Assembly: GCA_902478055.1 (NCBI GenBank) | Contig: CABSJL010000003.1 | Span: 39,618 to 103,617, forward strand | Length of the DNA stretch: 64,000 nucleotides | Reading direction: 5' to 3' | Source: an uncultured Veillonella sp. | Lineage (GTDB): Bacteria > Bacillota > Negativicutes > Veillonellales > Veillonellaceae | Shown here: piece by piece, positions 44,242-54,727 of the stretch | Layout of the letters: each line of letters begins with the position of its first letter | Numbering within the stretch: position 1 is the first letter of the stretch | Notes under the pieces: model-generated | Told to the model about the DNA's origin: nothing | Database searches by the model: none | The model's input: the letters and a program-made list of their open reading frames with translations, nothing else | Translations under genes and position numbers: made by a program

Positions 44242-44925
44242 TTATCGAGTTAATGTATATAGCACTTCACATAATAGTGATGCTAAAATAGCGATTAACA
44301 TAATGCTTAGTCCTTCATAAAAACTGCCATTAATACATGCTCCGGCTATACGCCCCATGGTCTGTAGTAGCAATACAGTACTAAGAATGCATAAAACAAT
44401 CATGCAAAACCCAATAATGGCTTGCAATAAAATTGGTATGGACGTAAGGATCAACATAATCCCTGCCGTAAGAGTAATCATAGCTACTACTAGTTGAGCA
44501 AAGGCCATCATGTGTAAAACACCAGTTACTACGCCGCGAATGTAAAACTTACGCTTTTGCAACATAGCGTAACCTATCAAGATACCAGACATAAGCGCCG
44601 CTTTTAAAATCACCCACGTAAAACGACCTACATTCCAAAACTCACGAGGTTTACTTAGCTGCTCAAAAAAGACTTGTATTTCATGCTGCCCTACTGGAAG
44701 TGAAAACAATTGCCACTTTACCAAAAGTGATGAATTACGTATAAATGCGCGTATAGCGTCTAAATAGACGCTTTCACCAACGATGGTAAATTGATAACAT
44801 ATGAGGGACAATACCAGCATCCATACAAGCTGACCATAGGTAACATCATAGTGGTACATGCGCGGATGTTTTTCTTCAATGGGGTTTAATAAGCGATAAA
44901 CGAACTCTAATAAACCTCCCATCAT
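44242..44925 (-). CDS. Small integral membrane protein (array member 3)
   Basis: 227 residues if the ATG at 44925 is used (behind AGGTGG); GTG at 44937 and ATG at 44922 are alternatives. Soluble N-terminal LLNPIEEKHPRMYHYDVTYGQ, then five membrane segments. Transcribed with array member 2. Function unknown. Confidence 0.55.
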   Translation of the reverse strand: MMGGLLEFVYRLLNPIEEKHPRMYHYDVTYGQLVWMLVLSLICYQFTIVGESVYLDAIRAFIRNSSLLVKWQLFSLPVGQHEIQVFFEQLSKPREFWNVGRFTWVILKAALMSGILIGYAMLQKRKFYIRGVVTGVLHMMAFAQLVVAMITLTAGIMLILTSIPILLQAIIGFCMIVLCILSTVLLLQTMGRIAGACINGSFYEGLSIMLIAILASLLCEVLYTLTR

Positions 44926-45056
44926 GCCTCTCACCACCTTTTACACAATAAGAATAAGCACCATTCTATATAGAATGATGCAGCACACAACACAACGATT
45001 ATGAATTTATAACAATTATTTTATTTTTAATTCATACTCTGTTCATTATTATAGCA

Positions 45057-45088
45057 CAAAAGCAAGGTATATTCATACCTTGCTTTCA
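45057..45088 (-). terminator. Terminator after array member 4
   Basis: Stem AAAGCAAGGTAT / ATACCTTGCTTT with a 4-base loop. Confidence 0.8.
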
Positions 45089-45107
45089 TATTTTTCATAC
45101 TATGTAA

Positions 45108-45779
45108 TTATCTAGATGTAGCAAGCATAACCATGCCCACCAATATGCCAATAAAGGCTACTGGAATTAAAGATGCCAAAAGCCCAATACCAAATGTTGC
45201 TAGACGTCCCTTTTCGATTTGACGTGCCATAAGTGTTAAGCTCAACCAGAAATACCAAATGTATAAGACAATTTGCAAAATAATATAGGTAAAATTAATA
45301 ATATGCAAAATAATCTGAGGTGCGTAAATATCTAAGTTTAACCCTTGAATGATAAGAATCAAAATCACTTGAACAATCGATAAAACAAGGGATATGAACA
45401 TAGAATATGCACTTTCATACCAACAAATTTTTAGTATAGACTCATAATTAGTATGAGCACCAAATTTATTAGCCACTGAACTAAAGAGCACTGAATAAAT
45501 AGCTAATACAGCAAATGCACTTAATGCATAAAAGACTAGTGCAAAAAATCCTGCTCCAGCCATAACTCCCAACGCAGCTCCTAGCTGTAAAGGTGAAGCA
45601 CCTAGGGAATAGGACATGCCCGCTTGTATAATCCAACTCACAAGCATACTAATAACAAGCATCCCCATGGCACAAGCAAACCCTCGTTGAGTTGTACCAA
45701 ATTCAACGATTTCTGGAATGCCACGTTTAAATGGCGCTCTAATAAGTGCCCAAAGATCTAAATACCATTTTCGTTCCAT
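45108..45779 (-). CDS. Yip1-like integral membrane protein (array member 4)
   Basis: 223 residues. The N-terminal LWALIRAPFKRGIPEIVEFGTTQRG parallels the 42840 gene. Five to six membrane segments, and ESILKICWYESAYSMFISLVLSIVQ in the middle is typical of YIP1-type domains. GGAGGGG precedes the ATG. Single transcription unit. Function unknown. Confidence 0.6.
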   Translation of the reverse strand: MERKWYLDLWALIRAPFKRGIPEIVEFGTTQRGFACAMGMLVISMLVSWIIQAGMSYSLGASPLQLGAALGVMAGAGFFALVFYALSAFAVLAIYSVLFSSVANKFGAHTNYESILKICWYESAYSMFISLVLSIVQVILILIIQGLNLDIYAPQIILHIINFTYIILQIVLYIWYFWLSLTLMARQIEKGRLATFGIGLLASLIPVAFIGILVGMVMLATSR

Positions 45780-45889
45780 ATGTTCCCCTCCAAATACATC
45801 AAAAGCACATATATTTCTATCATTGTATCATAATACACTTTTAAATTAAATATAAATTTATTGTAAATTATGCAAACAAATATAGTAAT

Positions 45890-45926
45890 AAAAAAGTTGA
45901 TAGACACCTAATAGCATCTATCAACA
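45890..45926 (-). terminator. Terminator of the Fic/membrane protein operon
   Basis: Stem GTTGATAGA / TCTATCAAC with a 12-base loop; T6 on the minus strand. Confidence 0.82.
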
Positions 45927-45944
45927 TTTCCATTACATATGTAT

Positions 45945-46514
45945 TTAAAGAGACATAGACAACATAATGCCACCTATGCCAAAGACAAAGGATACGATAT
46001 AAAATGCAATACCAGTTATCCAAGGACTCAATCCAAATTGCTTAGACATCAGTTGCGCCATGATAATGACATTAAATAGTTCTATGGTGCTTAATCCACC
46101 GGATCCGCCTTTAGTATGTAAATCCAAGAAAAGATAAATAGGCGCAGCAAAAAGTACGAAAATCAAATGAATCCAACTAGTAATACAACTATTTAAAAGC
46201 ATGTCTGCCACAAGTTGCTTATATGTAACCTGCCCCTTAAAGACCTTAAAAATACCATATAAAATACCAGAAGATACAAGAACAAACGCTACAATTCCAA
46301 GCACATATCCTATAAGAGGAACTGCTTCAAGTTCTATAGGGCCTATAACCTCCCAAATAAATGTTTTAAAAAATGGACTCTTTGGGATAATTAGCGTTAA
46401 TATATATAATCCCAAGTCAGTTATAATTGCTGATACCACAGCTAATAACAACATATTTTTAACAGTGATAAAACGCATCCATTTTTCTATATATGGGCCA
46501 AACATACCATTCAT
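45945..46514 (-). CDS. Small integral membrane protein downstream of Fic (array member 5)
   Basis: 189 residues, five membrane segments, with a Gly/Ser-rich loop HTKGGSGGLSTIE. It begins 11 bases after the Fic gene, so the two are co-transcribed. The layout is like the other membrane genes in this array. Function unknown; an association with the Fic enzyme is only positional. Confidence 0.55.
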   Translation of the reverse strand: MNGMFGPYIEKWMRFITVKNMLLLAVVSAIITDLGLYILTLIIPKSPFFKTFIWEVIGPIELEAVPLIGYVLGIVAFVLVSSGILYGIFKVFKGQVTYKQLVADMLLNSCITSWIHLIFVLFAAPIYLFLDLHTKGGSGGLSTIELFNVIIMAQLMSKQFGLSPWITGIAFYIVSFVFGIGGIMLSMSL

Positions 46515-46525
46515 AATTCTATACC

Positions 46526-47131
46526 TTATAAGTCTTCACTTTTAAATAATTGATATCCTTCAAAATAATAACTATGGTCAAGGCCTTTCATAAATAGTTC
46601 TCGATTATTGATATCACTCGTAAGTGCCTTAGCTAGAACAGTTTTTATTTCTAGGTCATATACTGGACTTCGTTCCATAGCAGACAAATATTGCTCTTTA
46701 TCCACCTGACTCCAATCGATGGTCTTTTGTAATTCTGTACACAACATATGATCAAGCCATAATCGCATACTACGACCATTACCGTCTCTAAAAGGATGAG
46801 CGACATTCATTTCAACATACTTTTCTACAATTTCATCAAAAGTAGATTGCGGCATATCTTCAATGGTTCTAACTGCTTCAGCAAGATACATGACAGGAAC
46901 AAAGCGGAAATTGCCTTTAGCAATATTCACACTTCGTAATGCACCAGCAAAATCATATATATCTTGGAATAATATAGTATGGATTCTTTGCAAGGTAGTC
47001 CACGTACCACTAGGCATATCATTAAGTAAGTTTTCTTCAAACAATGTTGTTGCCGCTTTTTTACTAATTCGTTCTTCTTCTCTAGCCAATGTTGGGGAAT
47101 CGGTAATCCCCAATCTATTAGTGATAACCAT
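46526..47131 (-). CDS. fic: Fic-domain AMP transferase, class III (C-terminal inhibitory helix)
   Basis: 201 residues. Fic enzymes transfer AMP from ATP to protein hydroxyls. The catalytic motif is H112-PFRDGNG-R120, complete. The flap segment AKGNFRFVP lies at 71-79. The C-terminal SYYFEG (S187, E191, G192) matches the inhibitory motif [S/T]xxxE[G/N] in the position used by class III enzymes such as Neisseria NmFic, so the protein should be self-inhibited and regulated by oligomerisation. No separate antitoxin is seen. AGGAGG precedes the ATG. Confidence 0.9.
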   Translation of the reverse strand: MVITNRLGITDSPTLAREEERISKKAATTLFEENLLNDMPSGTWTTLQRIHTILFQDIYDFAGALRSVNIAKGNFRFVPVMYLAEAVRTIEDMPQSTFDEIVEKYVEMNVAHPFRDGNGRSMRLWLDHMLCTELQKTIDWSQVDKEQYLSAMERSPVYDLEIKTVLAKALTSDINNRELFMKGLDHSYYFEGYQLFKSEDL

Positions 47132-47232
47132 GTTGGACCTCCTTTTAATTTATTTTCATTATATATATTATACTATAGGCCCCAAAATTATAGATATTAC
47201 AACTTTAAATCTTACGCACAATGCGTAGAACT

Positions 47233-47265
47233 AAAAAAAAGCAGCCCTATAAGGGCTGCTTTTTC
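47233..47265. terminator. Terminator after znuA
   Basis: Stem AAAGCAGCCC / GGGCTGCTTT with a 5-base loop, A8 before and T5 after. Confidence 0.92.
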
Positions 47266-47272
47266 GTTCATC

Positions 47273-48178
47273 TTATTGTAAAGATGCTGCAATTTTTGTA
47301 AGGTTTTCATCCATACGTTCTAGGTATGTTTTATTATCTTCGTTGCTTTCGATTGTGTAAATAGTTTCTACCTTAGCACCAACTTCGCTTGCCAAAGTTT
47401 TAGAAACTTCTGGGCTAGCCATTTCTTCTGCAAAGATAGTAGTAATATTGTTTTCTTTACAATATTTGATGAGTTCAGCCAATTGAGCCGCATTTGGTTC
47501 ACCTTCGGCAAATACATCTTCTACACTATTTTGTTCTAACCCAAAGTCACGGCATAAGTACGCAAATGCTGCATGACCAGTAACGAAGTTTTTATGAGGA
47601 GCTTTAGCGAATTGATCTTCGTATTTTTTGATCATTGCATCTAATTTAGCAACATATTCATTATAGTTCTTTTCATAGTAATCTTTGTTTGCTGGGTCAG
47701 CTTTTACGAAAGCATCTTTAATATTTTTCACTTCGATTTTCACATTTTTCAAAGATAACCATGCATGAGGATCTTCTGCACCATGTTCTTTAATTTCTTC
47801 AGGATCAGTATTTTTGATAGCTTCTACGCCCTCTGTAGCTACAACAGTGATGAGTTTACTATTTTTAGCTGCATCAATCGCTTGTTGTGCCCAAGGTTCC
47901 ATACCAAAACCGTTGTATACGAATACTTGAGCTGTTGCCAATTGTTTCATATTTTCAGGTTTCAACTCGAAATCATGTGGCTCTACGCCATCTGGAATAA
48001 TAGTAGATACCTCTACCTTGTCACCACCAATAGCTTTTGCAAATTCAGCCATGGCATTAAAACTTGTTACCACTTGGATCTTCTTACCTGCTTGTTCCTT
48101 TGGTGCATCATTGCCACAGCCTGCAAATAAGGCAGCCATCATGATCCCTATCATTAACAAAACCAGCTTCTTGACCAT
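47273..48178 (-). CDS. znuA: Zinc ABC transporter substrate-binding lipoprotein
   Basis: 301 residues. Lipoprotein signal ending in ALFAGC (near residue 21). Metal-ligand histidines are in GVEPHDFE, EDPHAWLS and FVTGHAAFAYL, with a likely acidic ligand in TIFAEEMASPEVS. The family (cluster A-I) carries Zn or Mn; the neighbouring Fur/Zur-type regulator makes zinc likely. The His-rich loop of many ZnuA proteins is short here (KEHGAEDPHAW). Divergent from znuCB. Confidence 0.9.
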   Translation of the reverse strand: MVKKLVLLMIGIMMAALFAGCGNDAPKEQAGKKIQVVTSFNAMAEFAKAIGGDKVEVSTIIPDGVEPHDFELKPENMKQLATAQVFVYNGFGMEPWAQQAIDAAKNSKLITVVATEGVEAIKNTDPEEIKEHGAEDPHAWLSLKNVKIEVKNIKDAFVKADPANKDYYEKNYNEYVAKLDAMIKKYEDQFAKAPHKNFVTGHAAFAYLCRDFGLEQNSVEDVFAEGEPNAAQLAELIKYCKENNITTIFAEEMASPEVSKTLASEVGAKVETIYTIESNEDNKTYLERMDENLTKIAASLQ

Positions 48179-48325
48179 CGTAGTCCTCCTTTGTGAAATC
48201 CTGATCGCTATGCTTTCATAGAATAGTAACCATTCTTTAGTTGCAGTTGCGACTCAGTTGCATTTGTAATATAGTTATAGTATAAACTTACTCAAGATTT
48301 TGTCAATTAGAAAAGTGGTTTTTAT

Positions 48326-49115
<790 letters not shown>

Positions 49116-49123
<8 letters not shown>

Positions 49124-49934
49124 TTATGATTTCATGCAAAATGCCTTCTTCGTAGCCATCTGCATTTCTCTATTATGTCCATGTATTGGTATTTTCATGG
49201 TACTTCGCCGGTCTAGTATGATTGGCGACACCATGAGCCACGCATCGCTAGCAGGTATTACATTAGGCTTATTAACAAATACTAATCCTATCTTAGGGGC
49301 TTTCATCTTTACTGCTATTTGCGGTGCCCTCATCGAGTTCTTGCGGAAATACTTTTCCCACCATCTCGATTTGATCCTAACCATCATCTTGTCACTTAGT
49401 ATTGGTACTGCTATTACGCTAATTAGTTCTGGCAAGTTGAAAGCTAACGCTAATGTGTTCTTCTTCGGCAGTATCTTAACCGTAAATACAACAGATATGA
49501 TTAGCATTGCAGCATTAACTATTCTATCTGTTTTAACCTTATATTTCTTATATAACTCACTCCTCTACATCGCCTATGATGAAGAGGCAGCTCGTGTAGC
49601 CGGTGTTAAGGTTGATTTTATCAATTACATCTTTGCTATCTTGATGGCTGCAGCCGTATCCATTTCTATTAAAATCGTCGGTGTTCTCGTATTAAGTGCT
49701 ATGATTGCCTTACCTGTAGCATCGGCATTACAACTAGAAAAAGGATTTAGGACCACATTACTCTGTTCTATTGGATTTAGTTTGCTAGCCATGGTCATCG
49801 GCCTATTCGGATCCTACTATCTCAACGTAGCTCCAGGTGGTTTTGTATCTCTCACATCGGTGGCAATTCTACTCGTAGTATTAGTTATCAAAAATATCAG
49901 AACTATCCTACGCCGTATGCAATTTAGCAAGTAA
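49116..49934 (+). CDS. znuB: Zinc ABC transporter permease
   Basis: 272 residues from the ATG with AGGAGG six bases upstream (inside the znuC end); the 9-residue extension is rejected. About eight membrane segments. Family marks are FMVLRRSSMIGDTMSHASLAGI near residue 30 and the later DEEAARVAGVKVDFINYIFAIL, the coupling region for ZnuC. Translation is likely coupled to znuC. Confidence 0.92.
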
Positions 49935-50065
49935 CCAAAGATAATCATCAATATATAGGTAGCTATTCTATTAGTAAAATAAGGTAGCTATTCTGTGCAA
50001 AATAAATTATTTACCTATACAAGTGTATCGCAAGTTTAGTATTAAAACAGAATCGAAAGAGCGTT

Positions 50066-50476
50066 ATGAATACAACAAATTGGCCTGAAGGCATAAAAAA
50101 GACCAAACAGCGCGAAGCCATTTGGTCCGTATTAACAACTACAGATAAACCCATTACTGCTATGGAAATCGCAGAGCGATTAGGTGATGGTAGCACCACA
50201 TGGATGTCAACTATCTACCGTACCCTTGAATTATTAGAAACAAAAGATATTGTTACCCGTACAACACTCATGGGCAGCGATATGGCATATTATGAGATAA
50301 CCCCTCATACGCATCGTCACTATGCAGTATGTACTAAATGTGGCGCCATGATTCCGCTCCACACCTGTCCTGTTGTAGAAATACCACAGGAACTAACAGA
50401 TGCAGGCTTCACGGTGACAGAACATCATCTAGAAATTGCGGGGATCTGTAAAAACTGCAAGAATAAAGGCTTGTAA
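50066..50476 (+). CDS. zur: Fur-family regulator, probably Zur
   Basis: 136 residues. Winged-helix domain with ERLGDGSTTWMSTIYRTLELLE (recognition region), then a dimerisation domain with HTHRHYAVCTKCG and a final CKNCKNKG, giving two CxxC structural zinc sites. The position after znuCB suggests zinc-responsive control, but Fur or PerR cannot be excluded by sequence. A direct repeat GGTAGCTATTCT lies upstream (49957-49994). Confidence 0.8.
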   Translation: MNTTNWPEGIKKTKQREAIWSVLTTTDKPITAMEIAERLGDGSTTWMSTIYRTLELLETKDIVTRTTLMGSDMAYYEITPHTHRHYAVCTKCGAMIPLHTCPVVEIPQELTDAGFTVTEHHLEIAGICKNCKNKGL

Positions 50477-50497
50477 AAATCTATAAGTAAATGCAAG

Positions 50498-50531
50498 AAA
50501 AAGGACGTAACTTTAAGAGATACGTCCTTTT
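50498..50531. terminator. Terminator after zur
   Basis: Stem AAAAGGACGTA / TACGTCCTTTT with an 11-base loop. Confidence 0.88.
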
Positions 50532-50575
50532 GTAATTTTATTATCTTTTGTATTAGCCTTAATTAGCTTTCACCA

Positions 50576-51916
50576 TTACAACATCAATGGAGCAACTACA
50601 AAGCCAAGTGCTACTGAAATCGCGATGGCAAGTACACCAGGGATGAAGAACGGATGGTTAAATACAAGCTTACCGATTCGTGTTGAGCCGGTATCGTCCA
50701 TTTGTACAGCCCCCAAAAGTGTTGGGTATGTAGGCAATACGAAGAGTGCAGATACGGCTGCGAAGGAAGCGATAATAATGTATACGGATCCTGGGTTCTC
50801 TGGCGTAATGCCGAGAGCTAGAATTACAGCTGGTACCAATGCTTGTGTAGTCGCCGCTTGGCTATACAACAATGTACTAGCAAAGAAGAATGCTACAGCT
50901 AATAGGAATGGATATGCTGTTACCAAGCTAGATGCAAGAGCTTTAATTTCAGGGATATGACCTTTTACAAAAGTATCGCCCAACCATGCTACGCCTAATA
51001 CGCAGACACATGCGGATAAACCGGATTTAAATGTGCTTGTATTAACAAGTTGTGCTGTATCAATTTTACAGAAGAATGTAATAGCCGCTGCAATTACCAT
51101 CATGAAACCAACGATGGCATCATTTCGACCAAAAATAACAGGTTTAATAAGACCAATGTTCTTGGAGATGGCAGTTGCATAGAATACGATACAAATAATA
51201 CCAATCAAGAAAATCAATACAGAAGTTTTTGCACCTGGTTTCAAGTGGAAATCAGCACTCTTTTCACGAGGTGGAGCCACATGACCTGCTGCCAAACGTT
51301 CTTGGTAAACTGGATCGGAAGACAAATCATTATTTGCAAAGGTAGACATGATAAATGCCGTAATCATAACCGCTACGAATGTTGTAGAAATACAGATGGC
51401 AAGCAATGTTGGATAGTTTACACCATATGGTTCAAGGAAACCACTCATAGCAACTACTGCTGCAGATACTGGGCTCGCTGTAATACCAATTTGGCTTGCT
51501 ACAACGGCGATGGATAATGGTACAGATGGCTTAATGTTTTCACTTTTCGCCACCTCTACGATTACTGGAATCATAGAGAATGCTGTATGACCTGTACCTG
51601 CCAATAGCGTTAAGAAGTACGTAACTGTTGGTGCTAAGTAGTTGATATGCTTAGGATTTTTACGCAAAATACCTTCTGCAATACGCACCAAATAATCGAG
51701 ACCGCCAGCGAGTTGTAAAGCACAAATAGCAGCGATAGCAGACATGATGATGAGAATTACATCCCAAGGAATCTGCCCTGGGAACATTCCCATGCCGAGG
51801 CTTAACAACACTACACCAAGGCCGCCAGCGTAACCGATGCCCATACCACCTAGACGAACGCCGAGGAAGATGGCACCAAATAAAATAATAACTTGCATAA
51901 TTACATAAATGTCCAT
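50576..51916 (-). CDS. Anaerobic C4-dicarboxylate carrier (DcuA/DcuB family)
   Basis: 446 residues from the ATG with AAGGAGG upstream; the 11-residue extension is rejected. About 12 membrane segments. Family segments are FLGVRLGGMGIGYAGGLGV at the start, ICALQLAGGLDYLVRIAEGILRKNP, and GHTAFSMIPVIVEVA. Dcu carriers exchange fumarate, malate or aspartate for succinate during anaerobic growth, which fits a fumarate-reducing, succinate-forming anaerobe. Substrate direction is inferred. Confidence 0.92.
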   Translation of the reverse strand: MDIYVIMQVIILFGAIFLGVRLGGMGIGYAGGLGVVLLSLGMGMFPGQIPWDVILIIMSAIAAICALQLAGGLDYLVRIAEGILRKNPKHINYLAPTVTYFLTLLAGTGHTAFSMIPVIVEVAKSENIKPSVPLSIAVVASQIGITASPVSAAVVAMSGFLEPYGVNYPTLLAICISTTFVAVMITAFIMSTFANNDLSSDPVYQERLAAGHVAPPREKSADFHLKPGAKTSVLIFLIGIICIVFYATAISKNIGLIKPVIFGRNDAIVGFMMVIAAAITFFCKIDTAQLVNTSTFKSGLSACVCVLGVAWLGDTFVKGHIPEIKALASSLVTAYPFLLAVAFFFASTLLYSQAATTQALVPAVILALGITPENPGSVYIIIASFAAVSALFVLPTYPTLLGAVQMDDTGSTRIGKLVFNHPFFIPGVLAIAISVALGFVVAPLML

Positions 51917-52032
51917 ACGATGACCTCCTTTATACATATATAGTATCATAGATATGCAAAAATATCATCGAATTTTCACAATGTATAGTCTATAGTTTAA
52001 AGACTTACCGAAACATTATACGCTAAACATAT

Positions 52033-52090
52033 AAAAAGCTATATATGCCGCCGACTCTAGAACCGTAGAATCATGACATATATAGCTTTT
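52033..52090 (-). terminator. Terminator after bioA
   Basis: Stem AAAAGCTATATATG / CATATATAGCTTTT with a 30-base loop; T5 on the minus strand. Confidence 0.82.
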
Positions 52091-52132
52091 ACGTTTACCT
52101 TAAATCTTTATAAAATACTTAGACGTAAATTG

Positions 52133-53521
52133 TTATAGAATTATTGGGCGTAAATCTTCGAGGATTCCCTCTTCTTCTGTAGCGCGTTGGATACTTTCAC
52201 CAACAATGCGAACCATATCCTCTAATTGCTCCACAGTGGACGCCAATGGCGGCATGAGGATCACCACATCACCGATTGGACGGCAGATGAGGCCTTGTTC
52301 ACGAGCAAGGATAGCCACCTTAGCACCTACCGCATCATTTGGACGGTATGCTTCATGAGTAGCCACATCTTTTTCAAGTTCGATCCCTACGATGAGACCT
52401 CGTTGACGAACCTCTTTAACATGTTTCAAGTTTTCAATTGGCTTCAATGCATTGGTGAAAGCCTCAATTTTCTTAGGTAATCCTTCGATAACCTTTTCAT
52501 CGCGGAATACTTTCAACGAAGCTAATGCAACGGCACAAGCCAAGGCATTACCTGTATAGGAGTGTCCATGGTAGAAGGTTTTCTTTTCTTCAAATGTGCC
52601 GAGGAAGGCATCGAATACACGTTGTGTAGTCAATGTGGCAGCGAGAGGCATATAACCGCCAGTAATGCCTTTAGACAAGGTCATAAAGTCTGGCGCCACA
52701 CCTTCGTGTTCACAGGCAAAGAATTTACCAGTACGGCCAAAGCCTGTGGCTACTTCATCGACAATGAGGAATACATCATGTTTCGCCGTTAATTCACGAA
52801 CCCGTTTCAAATAGCCATGAGGCATTACGAGCATGCCTGCTGCAGCTTGTACTAATGGTTCCATAACGAGAGCCGTGATTTCATCACCCTCTTCATTGAG
52901 GATGCGTTCTAGTTCAGCCAAAGATTCTTCAAAGGCTTTTTCTCGATCAGCTACGTCGCGATATACGCCAGGGCTTGGCAATGTCAAAGGTTTGAATAAT
53001 AAATTATGGAATACTTGGTGGAATAATTGAATACCACCTACAGATACGGTGCCTAATGTATCCCCATGATAGCCCGCATTGAGGGCAATGAACTTAGTTT
53101 TCTTCGTTTGTCCCACAAGTTGGCGGTATTGGTAGGCCATCTTGATAGCCACTTCAATAGCCGTACTGCCATCATCGGATAAGAATACTTTATTTAAGCC
53201 TTCTGGCGCTAGCTCTACCAATTCTTTACACAACTGTGCAGATGGTGGGCTTACAAGACCAAGCAATGTACTATGGGCAATTTTATCCACTTGTTCCTTC
53301 AAGGCTTGGTTTAATACAGGATGATTGTGTCCATGAATGTTAACCCATAAGGAAGATACACCGTCATAATACTTTTTACCGTTCTCATCGATGAGGTATA
53401 CCCCCTCACCACGTTCGATTACTACTGGTTCTTGTGCTAACCAATCTTGCATTTGTGTAAATGGATGCCATACAAACTCATGGTCCCACTGTGCTACTTG
53501 TGAAAGCTGTTTCTCTGCCAT
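52133..53521 (-). CDS. bioA: Adenosylmethionine-8-amino-7-oxononanoate aminotransferase
   Basis: 462 residues. A PLP enzyme of biotin synthesis converting 8-amino-7-oxononanoate to 7,8-diaminononanoate. Family segments are HEFVWHPFTQMQDW near the start, DGVSSLWVNIHGHNHP, FLSDDGSTAIEVAIKMAYQY, and the PLP-lysine region LSKGITGGYMPLAATL. The S-adenosylmethionine versus lysine donor choice cannot be read with certainty. GAGGTGA lies before the ATG. Transcribed after bioD. Confidence 0.93.
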   Translation of the reverse strand: MAEKQLSQVAQWDHEFVWHPFTQMQDWLAQEPVVIERGEGVYLIDENGKKYYDGVSSLWVNIHGHNHPVLNQALKEQVDKIAHSTLLGLVSPPSAQLCKELVELAPEGLNKVFLSDDGSTAIEVAIKMAYQYRQLVGQTKKTKFIALNAGYHGDTLGTVSVGGIQLFHQVFHNLLFKPLTLPSPGVYRDVADREKAFEESLAELERILNEEGDEITALVMEPLVQAAAGMLVMPHGYLKRVRELTAKHDVFLIVDEVATGFGRTGKFFACEHEGVAPDFMTLSKGITGGYMPLAATLTTQRVFDAFLGTFEEKKTFYHGHSYTGNALACAVALASLKVFRDEKVIEGLPKKIEAFTNALKPIENLKHVKEVRQRGLIVGIELEKDVATHEAYRPNDAVGAKVAILAREQGLICRPIGDVVILMPPLASTVEQLEDMVRIVGESIQRATEEEGILEDLRPIIL

Positions 53522-53641
53522 TTCGTCACCTCATACGTACAAATTCTACAAACTATAACTCTCAATACCTATAATACTCAATTACTATAACAGTCTATTA
53601 CCATAAATAATTAGTCTAAATTAAATTACAATATCTAACTA

Positions 53642-54394
53642 CTATATACCTAAAACTGTATTCCATACCTTCTTAGAATCCACAAAGGATCGAGCCCAAC
53701 CAAGCTGAACCTTTTGAATATCTGGCCCTTGGTATGGCGGTACAACAGCTACTACAGGAATACCTGTGTATCGTTCCATATCCTCTACATTTGTTTTCAA
53801 TAAGAATGGATCTACTGCCGTTGTATCATTTACGATGATAGCTTTCACCTCAATACCATGCATCTTCGCGTATTCACAAGTCAAAATCGCGCGGTTAATG
53901 GAGCCCAATCGTCCATCAGCTACAACGATGGCTGGTAATTTAATATCTTTCATTAAATCCGTGAATGTTTTATCGCCGTAAAGAGGTGTTGTAATACCAC
54001 CAGCACCTTCTACAAAGGTTAGATCATAGCGATTAACAACATCTAATGTATGAGCTACTACACCATCATAATCGATTTCTATACCAGATAACTCTGCAGC
54101 AAGGCGGGGAGAAAAATCACCTGCGATAGCATACGGATTAACCTCATGACGACGAGATTCCGGAATGCCTGCAGAACGCATCAAATGCGTAGCATCCTTA
54201 CTTTCAAGATCCACATTATAATTATCCTCATCCATCGTTACACATTCAGGAAAAGGTACCGCACTAGAGGACACTGGTTTAACCATACCAACCGCAAAAC
54301 CATCATCTACAGCCATGGCCCCTAACAGCCCGGTCACAAACGTCTTGCCTACATCCGTATCTGTACCAATTATAGAAATACCTAACTGCTTCAT
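53642..54394 (-). CDS. bioD: Dethiobiotin synthetase
   Basis: 250 residues. Forms the ureido ring of dethiobiotin from diaminononanoate with CO2 and ATP. The P-loop is GTDTDVGKT at residues 10-18; KPVSSSAVPFPE and VEGAGGITTPLYGDKTFTDLM are family segments. GAGGAG precedes the ATG. First gene of a bioD-bioA operon (120-base gap); bioB, bioF and early genes are not in the window. Confidence 0.93.
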   Translation of the reverse strand: MKQLGISIIGTDTDVGKTFVTGLLGAMAVDDGFAVGMVKPVSSSAVPFPECVTMDEDNYNVDLESKDATHLMRSAGIPESRRHEVNPYAIAGDFSPRLAAELSGIEIDYDGVVAHTLDVVNRYDLTFVEGAGGITTPLYGDKTFTDLMKDIKLPAIVVADGRLGSINRAILTCEYAKMHGIEVKAIIVNDTTAVDPFLLKTNVEDMERYTGIPVVAVVPPYQGPDIQKVQLGWARSFVDSKKVWNTVLGI

Positions 54395-54428
54395 ACATGT
54401 CTCCTCTCAGCGATACTTAACGCCGCAT

Positions 54429-54460
54429 AGGTTAACTAATTTATGTGAGTAAGTTTACAA
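54429..54460 (-). promoter_or_regulatory. BirA-type operator upstream of bioD
   Basis: On the minus strand the arms are TTGTAAAC and GTTAACCT with exactly 16 bases between, matching the BirA consensus TTGTNAAC-N16-GTTNACAA except at the outer right end. It lies 35-66 bases before the bioD start, where repression by biotinyl-AMP-bound BirA would be expected. Confidence 0.7.
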
Positions 54461-54491
54461 TCTAATTACAATATACAGCCAAACGGAATAT

Positions 54492-54714
54492 ATAGTCAAC
54501 CTATTATTAGCGTTCAAGTTTACATTATTATGACTCTATGGGGCCCGGATACATTGCTACATTTTAATTAAAAAGCAGTGTCCCTAACCTCCGTGCTCCA
54601 TAGTAAACTAAGTCGCGCTTCGCTTAGGAACACTGCTTTTTATAACATTATCTCCGTACTAGTCCCATAGAGTCATAGACCACACTTTGAATACGCTAAT
54701 AATAGGTTGGCTAT
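54492..54714. repeat. Palindromic MITE-like element of about 223 bases
   Basis: Nested inverted repeats fold the whole segment. The outer arms (54492-54512 and 54694-54714) begin ATAG(T/C)CAACCTATTATTAGCG with one mismatch. Next come GACTCTATGGG / CCCATAGAGTC, then AAAAAGCAGTGT(C/T)CCTAA with its complement, also one mismatch. No ORF is inside and no target duplication is obvious. It may be a miniature inverted-repeat transposable element; the inner hairpin would also terminate transcription. Confidence 0.7.
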
Positions 54715-54727
54715 TTGAGGGAAAGAG

